A stretch of DNA of 64,000 nucleotides from AWTP1-13 sp963797005. GTDB lineage: Bacteria; Pseudomonadota; Alphaproteobacteria; Rhizobiales; Hyphomicrobiaceae. The stretch spans positions 62,001 to 126,000 of the forward strand of contig CAWCOF010000025.1 in NCBI GenBank assembly GCA_963797005.1. The letters are read 5' to 3'. Both the position numbers and the translations under genes were made by a program. Below the pieces are notes generated by a model. It was not told where the DNA came from. It worked only from the letters and a program-made list of their open reading frames with translations, and ran no database searches. Below, piece after piece: positions 1 to 8,920 of the stretch. Each line of letters opens with the position of its first letter. Positions within the stretch are counted from its first letter, which is position 1.

Positions 1-930
1 CGTCGCCGGCAGCATGAGCATGGCCACGAGCAGCGTGATCAGCGCGCTGAGGCCGAAGCCGACGGCGGCCACGTCGCCATGGCGCTGCGTCCTGTCGGCC
101 AGGCTGCCGCCGGCGAGGACACCGAGCGCCGCGCCGGCCAGGAACGCCGTCAGGGCGGCATTGGCGGCCACCAGCGTGAGGTGCTGGCTCGCGAGCAGGG
201 CGACGACCGAGAAGCTGATCATGGCGCCGTTTGAGAGCGCGATCAGCGTGAAGAACCCGGTGAGCGAAAGGATCGCCGGTGTCAGCACATGGGTGATGGC
301 GCTTCTGCCGGACTTGCCCGTCGCCGGGCTCGCGCGCCGGGAGGGCGGACGCGGCATGAGCACAAGCGCCACGGCTGTCGCCAGCCCGAGCAAACCGGTA
401 AAGAGCAGCGCGGCCGGGAGGCCTTGGGCGGCTGCGATCCCGAGCAGGATGAAAGGGGCGATGGCCCCGCCGAGGAAGCCCGCAAAAGTGTGCACCGAGA
501 AGGCGCGACCCATCCGGCTCTCGGTGATGCTGCCGGCCAGGATGGCATAGTTGGCGGGATGGTAGACGCAGTTGGCGAGCCCCGCTGCAAAGGCCACCGT
601 CAGCAGAGCCGCGTAGGAGGTGGTGAAGCTGAGCGCCATATAGGCGAGCCCGCCCAGGCAGAGCCCGGCAAGGAGCACGAGACGGGGGCCGACGCGGTCC
701 ACCAGGAAGCCCATCGGTGCCTGGGTCAGGCCCGAAACGACGCTGAAGGTGGTCAGCGCGAGGCCCAGCTCGAAATAGCCAACGTCCAGGCGCTGCTTGA
801 GCAGCGGCATCAGGACCGGCAGCACCAGGATGTAGAAATGGCTGACGAGGTGCGCCGCAGAAATGCCGACAAGCGTCTGCGTCTCGCTCGCCTCCCTGGC
901 GTGCGCGCGCTGCTCAATGTCTGAGACCAT
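1..930 (-). CDS. MFS transporter (C-terminal part outside window)
   Basis: Major facilitator superfamily permease, inner membrane, substrate unknown. The frame is open from an ATG at 930 to the window edge, giving 310 residues; the C-terminus is missing. Hydrophobic segments alternate with short loops through the whole length. A motif-A-like loop, GFLVDRVGPR, sits at residues 74-83 between predicted TM2 and TM3, as expected for MFS proteins. The HLVSHFY stretch at residues 27-33 in TM1 is reminiscent of the fosmidomycin-resistance (Fsr) branch, but that assignment is tentative. It is transcribed away from the small ORF at 1185, leaving a spacer of about 250 bp that should hold its promoter. 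No clear ribosome-binding site precedes the ATG. Confidence 0.85.
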   Translation of the reverse strand, partial: MVSDIEQRAHAREASETQTLVGISAAHLVSHFYILVLPVLMPLLKQRLDVGYFELGLALTTFSVVSGLTQAPMGFLVDRVGPRLVLLAGLCLGGLAYMALSFTTSYAALLTVAFAAGLANCVYHPANYAILAGSITESRMGRAFSVHTFAGFLGGAIAPFILLGIAAAQGLPAALLFTGLLGLATAVALVLMPRPPSRRASPATGKSGRSAITHVLTPAILSLTGFFTLIALSNGAMISFSVVALLASQHLTLVAANAALTAFLAGAALGVLAGGSLADRTQRHGDVAAVGFGLSALITLLVAMLMLPAT

Positions 931-1184
931 CGGATCCGGCCGCGTGTTTCCCCTGACGTAGCGCTCTAACATAAGGCCGGACGGCAGCGGTATGAAAATG
1001 CCGGCGATCTGCTCCGCGCACAGCCCCCAGAAAGCCTTGCAGCCACATATGGAAAATACCATCCATTCCTGTTACCCTTCGGCAACGAATTTGCCTCATT
1101 GAGAACACCTAACACCGACACGGTGACAGACAAGACAAGTGCATCAGGGGGGAGGGGACGTCTGGGCTGAGAAGGAGGGCGGTC

Positions 1185-1421
1185 GTGTTATTGAGGAAGC
1201 GTTGTCCGTTTACCGGCGTGATCAATTTCTACTCCGCATCGGACCCGTTGCTGTCGGTTGGTTCGGTGGTCGTGGAAGCCCGAGCGCCGCAAGCCGAGTT
1301 CACCTGGCGCTGCTATATCGATGAGCGGGCTTGCGGGATCGTCCCGGACGCTGCGGTGGCCGAGGCCAATCTCAAGAACGCCATCGCCAAGCTCGATCCG
1401 CAGCTCCTGCGCGCGAGCTGA
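1185..1421 (+). CDS. conserved-looking small protein, 78 residues
   Basis: I cannot assign a function. The protein is compact and soluble-looking, with an Arg/Lys-Cys-Pro start (MLLRKRCPFTGVINFY), an aromatic core with WRCYIDE, and a helical C-terminus (AEANLKNAIAKL). Codon use is that of the surrounding genes, and the composition looks like a real protein rather than a frame shadow. I recall similar ~80-residue proteins of unknown function in Bradyrhizobium-like genomes, but that is memory and not a search. It stops 11 bp before the convergent end of speE. Two overlapping alternatives (1139-1324, 1258-1473) look like noise. Confidence 0.6.
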   Translation: MLLRKRCPFTGVINFYSASDPLLSVGSVVVEARAPQAEFTWRCYIDERACGIVPDAAVAEANLKNAIAKLDPQLLRAS

Positions 1422-1431
1422 CGGCCTCTCT

Positions 1432-2364
1432 TCAGGCTCCGCCTACGCCCTGCCGGCGGCCTGCTTTGGCTGACCGCCGCTGCTTGGCAGCACGCTTGAT
1501 CCGACCAGGGTTGCGCGATGCAATGGCGTCGGCCACGTAGCCCGGCAGCGCGAAAGCCGCCCGATGCACGTCCGGCGTGTAGTAGCGCGTAGAAATGCGC
1601 CGGGTGGCCATGCGCCGCCGCAGTGTTGCGACCGGGACATCCAGTAGGCGCTTGCTGTCGCTCGCCCAGTTCAGCGCAAAGGGGCCGCCGAAGTAGCAGG
1701 GCTGCGTGCACAGGTAGGGCGAGGTCGCCCCGAACAGGGAGGCGAAGATCTCGCTGGTTCCTTTGAGGTGCTCGGGAAACAGGAACGGCAGGCCGTTCTG
1801 CGTGACGAGTATGCCCCCCGGCTTCAATGCGCGCTTGCAGTCTGCGAAGAAAGCTCGTGTGTGCAACACGGCGCTGGGCCCGATCGGCTCGGAGCTGTCG
1901 ACGACAATGGCGTCGAACCTCTCCTTGGTCTCCGCCGCGTATTTCAGCCCGTCGGCAATCACAATGTCGGCGCGCGGGTCATCGAAGGCGCCACCGGCAA
2001 TCTCCGGGTAATGCTCGAGCGACAGGTCGATCACCGCGCGGTCGATCTCGCACAGCGTCGCCTTCTCGACGCCAGGGTGCTTCAAGACCTCGCGCAGTAC
2101 GCCGCCGTCGCCGCCGCCCACCACCAGGACGCGGCGCGGGCGCTCCAGGGCCATCAGCGGCACGTGCGCCATCATCTCGTGGTAGATGAACTCATCGGAG
2201 GTGGTGAGCTGGCACACCCCGTCGAGCATCAGCACCGTGCCCCAGGTCGCGTTCTCGAAGATCACGAGATGCTGGTGCGGCGTCTTGACCTCGTGCAACA
2301 CGCGGGCTGCCTCGAACCGAACGCGCCAGTGCGGGTGGAACGTCTCTTCGATCCAGCGAGGCAT
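1432..2364 (-). CDS. speE: spermidine synthase
   Basis: Polyamine aminopropyltransferase: transfers the aminopropyl group from decarboxylated S-adenosylmethionine to putrescine to make spermidine, in the cytoplasm. The start MPRWIEETFHPHW at 2364 matches the family; an upstream in-frame ATG at 2490 would add an unrelated leader. The SAM-type binding loop GGGDGG lies at residues 83-88, the family motif YHEM at 61-64, and the acidic catalytic segment DSSEP at 156-160. Length (310 residues) is slightly above the usual ~285 because of a basic C-terminal tail rich in Arg/Lys (from about residue 285). It follows speD on the same strand after a gap of about 100 bp, and speD makes its co-substrate, so the two probably form one transcription unit. 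Confidence 0.93.
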   Translation of the reverse strand: MPRWIEETFHPHWRVRFEAARVLHEVKTPHQHLVIFENATWGTVLMLDGVCQLTTSDEFIYHEMMAHVPLMALERPRRVLVVGGGDGGVLREVLKHPGVEKATLCEIDRAVIDLSLEHYPEIAGGAFDDPRADIVIADGLKYAAETKERFDAIVVDSSEPIGPSAVLHTRAFFADCKRALKPGGILVTQNGLPFLFPEHLKGTSEIFASLFGATSPYLCTQPCYFGGPFALNWASDSKRLLDVPVATLRRRMATRRISTRYYTPDVHRAAFALPGYVADAIASRNPGRIKRAAKQRRSAKAGRRQGVGGA

Positions 2365-2461
2365 GGCAACCCCCGTATGGCCGATCAATGCGACAGGCGC
2401 GCAAAATGATCGAGCGCGCGCGCCGATTTTGCCGGCACGCGCGCTCGTCGTGGATGGTTGC

Positions 2462-3022
2462 TCAGGCCGCCCGCCTGGCCCTGGTCGCACGCGCGGCGCG
2501 AACGGGCGCCTTCTTGGCGGCGGCGATCTCCCACGTGCGCTCGTTTACCGAGTTCGCCCGCAGGTGCTCCTTGACCACCGTCCGGTCGGGCCTGAAGGCC
2601 TCCTTGAGGACCTCGATCGCCGCGTGCGGCTTGGCGTTGCCGCACATGAACACGTCGAGTGCCGCATAGCTGGCCTCGGGCCAGCTATGTATGGAGATGT
2701 GGCTTTCCGCCAGCACCGCCACGCCGGAAACGCCGCCGTTGGGCGTGAAGTGATGCAAATGGATGTGCAGCAGGGTTGCGCCTGCCACCTCCACGCACCG
2801 CTTCAGCGTCTCCTTGATGTGCTTGAGATCGTCAAGCCGCTTGGCGCCGAACAGGTCTATGATGAGATGAGTGCCCGCACAGCGAACCCCATCCCGCTCG
2901 ATGAAGTAGTCTTTCCTGTCTTCGTGCGCTGCTAGCGCGCCTTGACCATGATCTTCCTTTTGGGCGGTGCTTGAACGGGTCAAGTCCATCCCCAATTGGA
3001 AGAGGGAATCGGTGTAAGCCAT
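2462..3022 (-). CDS. speD: S-adenosylmethionine decarboxylase proenzyme
   Basis: Prokaryotic class 1b AdoMetDC: supplies decarboxylated SAM to SpeE. The proenzyme self-cleaves to create a pyruvoyl cofactor; the processing site is visible in LAESHISIHSWPE, with cleavage expected between Glu106 and Ser107. The conserved DVFMCG segment (Cys127) is also present. I chose the ATG at 3022 because GGGAGGGG lies just upstream; a longer ORF begins at 3052. The protein is 186 residues, with a linker around residues 15-45 and an Ala/Lys/Arg-rich tail that are longer than in the minimal ~120-residue enzymes. First gene of the speD-speE pair. Confidence 0.92.
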   Translation of the reverse strand: MAYTDSLFQLGMDLTRSSTAQKEDHGQGALAAHEDRKDYFIERDGVRCAGTHLIIDLFGAKRLDDLKHIKETLKRCVEVAGATLLHIHLHHFTPNGGVSGVAVLAESHISIHSWPEASYAALDVFMCGNAKPHAAIEVLKEAFRPDRTVVKEHLRANSVNERTWEIAAAKKAPVRAARATRARRAA

Positions 3023-3220
3023 GGGACCCCTCCCCAACCAGTAGACAGCCAACCCGCTGCCCCGCGAATCCTCGTGAACCGCGGAGCAAACGGAGACGGG
3101 TCATATGAGGCCATTTCTCCTCAGGCGCAAGTAGTAAGCCGGCCCGGTGCGAAATTTTTCCTTGACGATGACGCGCGCTGCGTGCGCTCGCCGCGCGCTC
3201 GAGGAGCCCGCCGTCGGAGC

Positions 3221-5470
3221 TTACTGTTTTTCAAGAAGCTTCTTGAGGAGCTCGCGCGGCTTGATGCGCGGCTGCTTGTCGCCGCCTTCGATCAGGCCTT
3301 TGATCGCCTCCTGAACTTCCTCTGATTTCAGATTCTTGCCGATCCGCTTCAGGGTCTTGGCGATGTTGTCCTGGCCCATCACGCTGTAGGCGGGTTTGTC
3401 CCACGAGCCCTCGACGCGTACGGGAATCTCGAGATCCTTAACCTTGAGGACAGCGCCCGGAGTGGAGATGCCGCCGGCGAGCTTGGGAGTGAGCGTGTAG
3501 TCGATCTGCCGCTTGCCGAGGTCGACGGTGCCCTCGCCGGTGACGCGCACGCGGGGACCGATTAGGCGCAGGTCCTTATTGGTTGCAACGCCCTCGGCAA
3601 TGGCAAAGGTCGCCGTGAAGTCGCTGAACTGGGTCTTTTCGCCCGGTCCCACTTGCAGGCCGGTCAGCTTCCCGTGCTCGATATTTTGCAGCAGCTTGTC
3701 GACGTCGACCCCGGCGAGCGAGCCGTTGGTCGTCTGCGCCTCGACCTTGCCGTTCAAGGCCTCGACGATTTGGCGCTCGGTTGAGCCCTGTCCGCCGACC
3801 GCGACGAGGATCGTGCTGCGCCCGTCGAGCCAGTCGAGGCCCAGGGCATCCCTCAGGAGCGGCGAGGCGGAGACGCCGTCCAGCTTGAGGTCGGCGCCGG
3901 TTGCGGGGACGTCGCCGCTGCCGTCGAGCGTCAGGGTGCCCCGCCCGCGGCCGCTGTAGAGCAGCATGTCCTCGAGAGTGAGCGTGGCAACCTTGTCCTT
4001 CAGGGTCAGCTTGAGGCGTGCCTGCCCGGAGCTGAGGTCCTTGTAGACGACGCGGTCGGTCGACAACGCCAGATCGGCGTCGGCAAGCGCGAAGGGGGCA
4101 AGATCTAGGGCATCGTCGGCCCAGTCGTGCCGGCCGCCGGCACGCTTTGTCGGGCTCGTGGATGCCCTCGTGGGCGCCTGAGGGGCGTCTTGCCGGGGCT
4201 TCTCCCCCCTCTTGAGGTCCGTGGCCGCATATCTTCGCGGGCCGTCCGGCGAAGCATCAGGAGGCTCGCCCGAGGCGGCAGCGCGCCCGCCGGAGCGCGT
4301 CAGAAGCCGGCCGAGGTCGAGCTCGGACAGGGTCAAGGCGCCGCTCAGGTGAGGTCGTGTGCCGCCTTTCTCCACGGTCAGCGCGCCGGTGACTCTCGCC
4401 TCACCGATGGTGGCCTGCAGCTCAGGCAGCGACAAGGCGCCTTCCGAGACTGAAACGCGGGTGGACACGATGACCTCGCCGACGCCCCCGCCGATGGCGC
4501 CCGGCTTGGCGAGCCAAGCAGCAAGCCCCGCGGCGGAAGGCGCCTTCGCCTCGACCTTGCCGTCGAGCGTGGGACTTGCCGCGAACTTTGCCACTCCCTC
4601 GTAGGATGCCTCTATCGGCCGCCCACTGACCTTGAGAGAGAGCCGCGCATGCCGTTTCTGAAGCAGAGCGCGGAACGGCGACACCGCTGCCTGGAAGACT
4701 ACCTTCTCGCCCCGCCACACAACGTTACCCTTGCCCTCCAGAGGTCCGGCGGGGCCATCGAGGCTCAAGTCCATATCGAGCGCGGTGACCTCATGCGCGA
4801 TGCCGGCGCGGTCGTCGGTGTAACGCACGGTGCCGTCGACGATGCGCACGCGGCTCGGCATCACTGTTTCCAGGGTGTCGGCAAGCCGGGGATTGGAGCG
4901 CGCTGGCGCGGGCCTTTGCGCATCGGTGGCGGTCGATTGCTCGCGGTCGCCGGCCAGTTGTGCGAGCCGGATGGGCCGAGCCGCCGCATCGGCGAACTCC
5001 CAGCTTCGCCGCCCTTGCGCATCAATGCGCAGATCGATGACAGGCCTCGTCAGCACGAGACGCTGGATGACGGCTTGCCGCAACAGAAGCGAGAAGAGGC
5101 CCACCTCTACCTGGAGCCCGTCGGCGACCAACACCGGCTTGCCGCCCATCGCCGACGGAGCAGACAGGGAGACCTTGGTCAGGCCGACGGTCGTGCGCGG
5201 AAACAGCGAGACCGAGGTCGTGCCGGAGATGACAAGATCGCGTCCGGTCCGCGCCTTCACCTGCTGCACCAGGTGGTCACGCACGAAGTCGAAGGGGGTG
5301 ACGGCAATCATGAAGGTCGCCGCCGCCACCGCTACGCATGCGACGAATAGCGCCGCATATCCAAGGGCGGCGAGCCAATGACGGCTCCGTCGCCTGCGTC
5401 GCACCTGACGCCCGCCTCGCCCGTCGAAACGCAGTGGTCGGCTCCGTGTCATCCTCGCGGTCCGGCGCAA
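3221..5470 (-). CDS. AsmA family protein
   Basis: Large inner-membrane-anchored periplasmic protein of the AsmA/YhdP-like superfamily, implicated in outer-membrane lipid homeostasis and phospholipid transport. A single membrane segment sits near residues 32-57 after a very basic N-terminus (RRRRRSRHW). It is followed by the AsmA N-terminal region (VRDHLVQQVKARTGRDLVI) and, from about residue 500, a C-terminal AsmA-like region with repeated LDG/VDL strands. Residues about 385-440 form a low-complexity Pro/Arg/Ala linker. The C-terminus (IKGLIEGG, RELLKKLLEKQ) is typical. It stands alone, divergent from the metallo-beta-lactamase-fold gene at 5667. Confidence 0.88.
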   Translation of the reverse strand: MRRTARMTRSRPLRFDGRGGRQVRRRRRSRHWLAALGYAALFVACVAVAAATFMIAVTPFDFVRDHLVQQVKARTGRDLVISGTTSVSLFPRTTVGLTKVSLSAPSAMGGKPVLVADGLQVEVGLFSLLLRQAVIQRLVLTRPVIDLRIDAQGRRSWEFADAAARPIRLAQLAGDREQSTATDAQRPAPARSNPRLADTLETVMPSRVRIVDGTVRYTDDRAGIAHEVTALDMDLSLDGPAGPLEGKGNVVWRGEKVVFQAAVSPFRALLQKRHARLSLKVSGRPIEASYEGVAKFAASPTLDGKVEAKAPSAAGLAAWLAKPGAIGGGVGEVIVSTRVSVSEGALSLPELQATIGEARVTGALTVEKGGTRPHLSGALTLSELDLGRLLTRSGGRAAASGEPPDASPDGPRRYAATDLKRGEKPRQDAPQAPTRASTSPTKRAGGRHDWADDALDLAPFALADADLALSTDRVVYKDLSSGQARLKLTLKDKVATLTLEDMLLYSGRGRGTLTLDGSGDVPATGADLKLDGVSASPLLRDALGLDWLDGRSTILVAVGGQGSTERQIVEALNGKVEAQTTNGSLAGVDVDKLLQNIEHGKLTGLQVGPGEKTQFSDFTATFAIAEGVATNKDLRLIGPRVRVTGEGTVDLGKRQIDYTLTPKLAGGISTPGAVLKVKDLEIPVRVEGSWDKPAYSVMGQDNIAKTLKRIGKNLKSEEVQEAIKGLIEGGDKQPRIKPRELLKKLLEKQ

Positions 5471-5666
5471 GACTGAGGCCAGTCCTGCGCCGCGGCAACT
5501 CCAGCTGGATCCTTTTCAAACTCATTGCAGATTATGTCAGCGACAGGGTCGAATGAAGGAATGGCTCGGACTTTTTCCACCTATACCTGCCACCTATACC
5601 TGGCTGTGGCGCCCCAACCACCGGCGCCCTATCATCCCGCGATCCTCGCACCTTCAGAGGTATCGT

Positions 5667-6491
5667 ATGACCGGCGTGCGACTCCTGTTCACCATGCTGC
5701 TGGCCGGCATGGCTTTGCTGTCACAGACGGTGCCCGGCGCGGCACAGATGCCCGCCGCCGACCGCTGCCTGGCGGTGTCGCAGGCACCTCCCCTCGTTCA
5801 GCCGGCGCAATATCGTCCCGCGGACCTCAAACCCACCGAGGTGCGGCTGACGTTCGTCGGCCACGCAACGTGGCTGATTGAAAGCCACGGCGGCGTGAAG
5901 ATCGCCACCGACTACAACGACTACATCCGCCCGCCCGTCGTTCCCGATGTGGCGACCATGAACCGGGCCCACACCTCCCACTTTTCGATGGCTCCAGACC
6001 CGGCCATCAAGCACGTGCTGCGGGGCTGGAACCCCGACGGCAACGGCCCTGCGCGCCACGACCTCACCGTCTCCGACGTGCGCATCCGCAACGTCACCAC
6101 CAACATCCGCGACTGGGGCGGCGGCTACATCGCCAACGGCAACTCCATCTTCATTTTCGAGATCGCCGGCATGTGCATCGGCCATCTCGGGCACCTGCAC
6201 CACACGCTGACGCCCGAGCAGATCGGCCACATCGGCCAGCTCGACGTCGTGATGGTGATGGTGGACGGCGGCTACAGCTTGGACATCGCCGGGGTGGTGG
6301 AGGTGCTGAAGGCGCTGCGCGCGCGCCTGATCCTCCCCATGCATTACTTCAATCCTTTCACGCTCAACCGCTTCCTCGAGGCGATCCGCAACGACTTCCC
6401 CACCGAGACCGCGTCGGGGCCCAGCATCGTCATCTCGCAGCCGACGCTGCCGAGCCAGCCGAAGGTGCTGGTGGTGCCGGAGAGCGGATGA
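5667..6491 (+). CDS. secreted MBL-fold metallo-hydrolase
   Basis: Metallo-beta-lactamase-fold protein, probably periplasmic, substrate unknown. The chosen ATG at 5667 is preceded by AGAGG at 5656-5660 and gives a clean signal peptide (MTGVRLLFTMLLAGMALLSQ, with AQ cleavage near residue 27); the longer ORF from 5553 is unlikely. The fold signature begins with TFVGHATWLIES. His-rich segments follow: AHTSHFS, then HLGHLHH and a late MHYFNP, which are plausible metal ligands. The usual HxHxDH is not seen in canonical form, so catalysis is not certain. UlaG-like proteins are the nearest relatives I can suggest. A 13-bp tandem duplication (CCACCTATACCTG) lies just upstream at about 5579-5604. Confidence 0.75.
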   Translation: MTGVRLLFTMLLAGMALLSQTVPGAAQMPAADRCLAVSQAPPLVQPAQYRPADLKPTEVRLTFVGHATWLIESHGGVKIATDYNDYIRPPVVPDVATMNRAHTSHFSMAPDPAIKHVLRGWNPDGNGPARHDLTVSDVRIRNVTTNIRDWGGGYIANGNSIFIFEIAGMCIGHLGHLHHTLTPEQIGHIGQLDVVMVMVDGGYSLDIAGVVEVLKALRARLILPMHYFNPFTLNRFLEAIRNDFPTETASGPSIVISQPTLPSQPKVLVVPESG

Positions 6492-6567
6492 GCCGACCGC
6501 TGGCGGACGCGGCGTAGCGCGCCCCAGCCTTGTGGGCCGTTCACGAAGCGTGTAGGGCACAAGCGGC

Positions 6568-7488
6568 ATGCGATATCTCCTCGCGCTCGTGCGCACCACC
6601 CCGTCATTCGGCAGCCTCTCGCCGGTGGCGCGCGCCTGCGCGCTGATGGTGCTGGGGACGATGATGTTCGCCGCCATGCACACGGCCATCCGCTACACGA
6701 CGCAGCACGTGCCCGCAGCCGAGGTGGCGTTCTTCCGCAATCTGTTCGGCCTGGTCGTGATCGGCCCCTTGCTGGTGCGCCACGGGCTGGGCGTGTTCTA
6801 CACGCGCAGGCTCAGGCTGCACCTGCTGCGCTCCCTGCTCAACGTGTTCTCGATGCTGGCGTTCTTCACGGGGCTGTCCCTGACACCGATCGCACGGGCC
6901 ACCGCGCTGTCGTTCACGGCGCCGCTGTTCACCGCGCTGCTGAGCGCCGTGCTGCTCGGCGAGGTGTTCCGGTGGCGGCGATGGACTGCCATCATCTGCG
7001 GGTTTCTCGGCACGCTGGTGATCCTGCGGCCCGGCCTGGAGGCGCTGGATCTCGGGGCGCTCCTGATCGTGGGCTCGTCGCTGCTGTGGGGCCTTGCCAT
7101 TATCGACATCAAGATCCTCGGCAGAACCGAGTCGACCCTCACCATCACGGCCTACGTCACGGTGCTCATGATTCCTCTGACCCTGGCTCCCGCCATAGCC
7201 GTCTGGCAGGCGCCGCCGTCCGGGATGTGGATCTGGCTCGTCTTCATCGGCGTGATCGGTACGCTTGGCCAACTCGTGGTGACCGACGCCTTGAAGCTTG
7301 CCGACATGACGGTCTTGATGCCGCTCGATTTCCTCAAGCTCCTCTGGGCAACGCTGTTCGGCATCATCCTGTTTTCCGAGGTGCCGGATTTCCTCACCTG
7401 GGTCGGCGCGGCCATCGTGTTCGGCAGCTCGTTCTACATCGCCTGGCGGGAATCCAAGGTGCGCAAGGAGAAGGCGATGTCGCAATGA
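6568..7488 (+). CDS. EamA/DMT family transporter
   Basis: Drug/metabolite transporter of the EamA type with about ten transmembrane helices arranged as two repeats of five (residues about 22-155 and 160-295). Family features include TAIRYTTQHVPAAEVAFFRN at the end of the first helix pair, LTPIARATALSFTAPLFTALL in the first repeat, and LKLADMTVLMPLDFLKLLWA in the second, followed by GAAIVFGSSFYI. Length, 306 residues, is normal. The substrate cannot be told from the sequence. The gene starts 76 bp after the upstream hydrolase gene on the same strand, and could be cotranscribed. Confidence 0.88.
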   Translation: MRYLLALVRTTPSFGSLSPVARACALMVLGTMMFAAMHTAIRYTTQHVPAAEVAFFRNLFGLVVIGPLLVRHGLGVFYTRRLRLHLLRSLLNVFSMLAFFTGLSLTPIARATALSFTAPLFTALLSAVLLGEVFRWRRWTAIICGFLGTLVILRPGLEALDLGALLIVGSSLLWGLAIIDIKILGRTESTLTITAYVTVLMIPLTLAPAIAVWQAPPSGMWIWLVFIGVIGTLGQLVVTDALKLADMTVLMPLDFLKLLWATLFGIILFSEVPDFLTWVGAAIVFGSSFYIAWRESKVRKEKAMSQ

Positions 7489-7525
7489 CGCGCGCCGCCA
7501 TGCAGCCTGCCCGACGATCGCGCGG

Positions 7526-8128
7526 CTATCGCTGTCCGCCGGACTTCGCGGCGAGCTCGCGCTCGATCTCCTGCTGGTGCCGGCGCATCTCCGCCTCGAA
7601 CTCGGGTCCGTCCCAGGCGCGGTGGTCGCCCTTGGCGTAGAGCCTCGCGTTGCGCCAATAGAGCATGGCGTTGACCTTGTTGGCGACGAAGCCGTTCGCC
7701 GAGCGCACGACCTTGGCCGGCATCCCCATGACGACGGAATTGGGGGGCACGACCATGTTGTCTGGGACGAAGGCGTGGCCGGCCACGATCGAGTTCTCGC
7801 CGATCACGGCGCCCTCCATCACGGTGGCGCCGATGCCGATCAGGCAGTTGTCGCCAATCGTGCAGCCGTGCAGCACGACCCGGTGGGTGATGGAGCAGTG
7901 GTCGCCGACGATGGTCGGCTTGGCGTAGCCCACGTGCACCATGACGTGGTCCTGCAGGTTGGAGAAGCGGCCGATGCGCACATGGAAGCCCTCGGCGCGG
8001 ATCACGCTGTAGGGCCACAGGCTCGCGCCCTCGCCGATCTCGACGGAGCCGAAAACGCGCGCGGTGGGATCGATGTAGGCGGCTTGCGGGTACCGCTGGC
8101 GGGGGTCATCGGTCGCATTGTCGCTCAT
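7526..8128 (-). CDS. gamma carbonic anhydrase family protein
   Basis: Left-handed beta-helix protein of the gamma-carbonic-anhydrase family (CaiE/PaaY/YrdA-like), trimeric in known members with zinc bound between subunits. Hexapeptide turns are obvious throughout. The three candidate metal ligands are in NLQDHVMVHVG (second His) and SITHRVVLHGC (both His). I prefer the ATG at 8128 (MSDNATDDPRQRYP), giving 200 residues; an in-frame ATG at 8185 would add 19. Whether it hydrates CO2 or belongs to the ferripyochelin-binding or acetyltransferase-like branch cannot be decided here. It is convergent with the EamA gene. Confidence 0.85.
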   Translation of the reverse strand: MSDNATDDPRQRYPQAAYIDPTARVFGSVEIGEGASLWPYSVIRAEGFHVRIGRFSNLQDHVMVHVGYAKPTIVGDHCSITHRVVLHGCTIGDNCLIGIGATVMEGAVIGENSIVAGHAFVPDNMVVPPNSVVMGMPAKVVRSANGFVANKVNAMLYWRNARLYAKGDHRAWDGPEFEAEMRRHQQEIERELAAKSGGQR

Positions 8129-8218
8129 GGGGGCTCGCTCCCGGCTGTGCGCAAGGTAGTCGGTAGTCGGCTTCGAGCTTGACATTGTCCGGCGCTGAAG
8201 GACAACGCTCGCCGGTAC

Positions 8219-8337
8219 TCCCTCTCCCCATCTTTCTTCAAGATGGGGAGAGGGTCGGGGTGAGGGGCAGCCGCATACCGCAGCGCAAGCTTCCGCCCCT
8301 CACCCTAACCCTCTCCCCGTGAGGACGGGGAGAGGGG
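8219..8337. repeat. R-family palindromic repeat, copy 1
   Basis: A ~119-bp imperfect palindrome built of two small hairpins: CCCTCTCCCC...GGGGAGAGGG on the left and CCTCTCCCC...GGGGAGAGG on the right, joined by arms (GGTGAGGGGCAG / GCCCCTCACCCTAACC) that pair with each other. It ends 18 bp before the pyrE start codon. Full-length relatives occur at 23606, 46776, 50343, 60438 and 62035, and a coding one at 49822. Confidence 0.92.
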
Positions 8338-8355
8338 ATATGTGGAGACGGAGCC

Positions 8356-8920
8356 ATGGCCGACACGGGCAGCGCCCGCAGGCGCCTCATCGAGATCGTG
8401 CGGCGAGCGCTCCTTCTCCAGCGGCACGGAGACGAGGCTCGTGTCCGGCCGGTCGACCAACTACTACTTCAACATGAAGCCGACCATGCTCGATCCTGAG
8501 GGCGCGCATCTCATCGCCCTGCTGATCCTGGAGGCGCTCGAAGGCTCGCAGGTCCAGCTGATCGGCGGCCTGGAGATGGGCGCCGTGCCGCTGGCGGTGG
8601 CCGTGGCGGTGACAAGCCAGGCCAAGGGCCGGCCGCTCGGCGCCTTCTTCGTGCGCAAGCAGGCCAAGGAGCACGGCGCGCGGAAGCTGGTCGAGGGGCT
8701 GGCGCCGGGCGAGAGCCTTCAGGGCAAGCGCGTCGTGATCCTGGAGGACGTGACGACCACGGGCGGCTCCTCCATGAAGGCCATCGAGGCGGTCCGCGCC
8801 GACGGCGCCGAAATCGAGCGGGTGATCACCGTGGTCGACCGCCTCGAAGGTGCCGCCGACGCCTTCAAGGCCGCCGGCGTTCCGTTCCAGGCGCTCCTGA
8901 CGACCAAGGATTTCATCTGA
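8356..8920 (+). CDS. pyrE: orotate phosphoribosyltransferase with a +1 frameshift
   Basis: De novo pyrimidine synthesis: joins orotate and PRPP to give OMP. The body of the protein is unmistakable (SGRSTNYYFNMKPTMLDPEG, FFVRKQAKEHG, and the PRPP loop VVILEDVTTTGGSS). The expected N-terminus, MADTGSARRRLIEIVR, is encoded from the ATG at 8356 in a different frame from the rest (ERSFSSGTETRL onward). Removing one base near 8404 would restore a normal ~187-residue enzyme. The uninterrupted ORF beginning at 8342 gives a nonsense N-terminus derived partly from the upstream repeat. Because pyrE is needed for uridine prototrophy, a sequencing or assembly error is more likely than a real lesion. Confidence 0.88.

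Noticed and set aside
914..1108. 64-residue minus-strand ORF overlapping the MFS start
   Set aside because: No ribosome-binding site, low-quality composition, and it overlaps the MFS promoter and N-terminus in another frame.
3520..3960. Plus-strand ORFs inside the AsmA gene (for example 3513-3959)
   Set aside because: Antisense shadow frames of a well-supported minus-strand gene; Arg/Ser/Pro-rich composition without any fold signature.
5579..5604. 13-bp tandem duplication upstream of the MBL-fold gene
   Set aside because: Noted, but too short and isolated to support a regulatory or mobile role.
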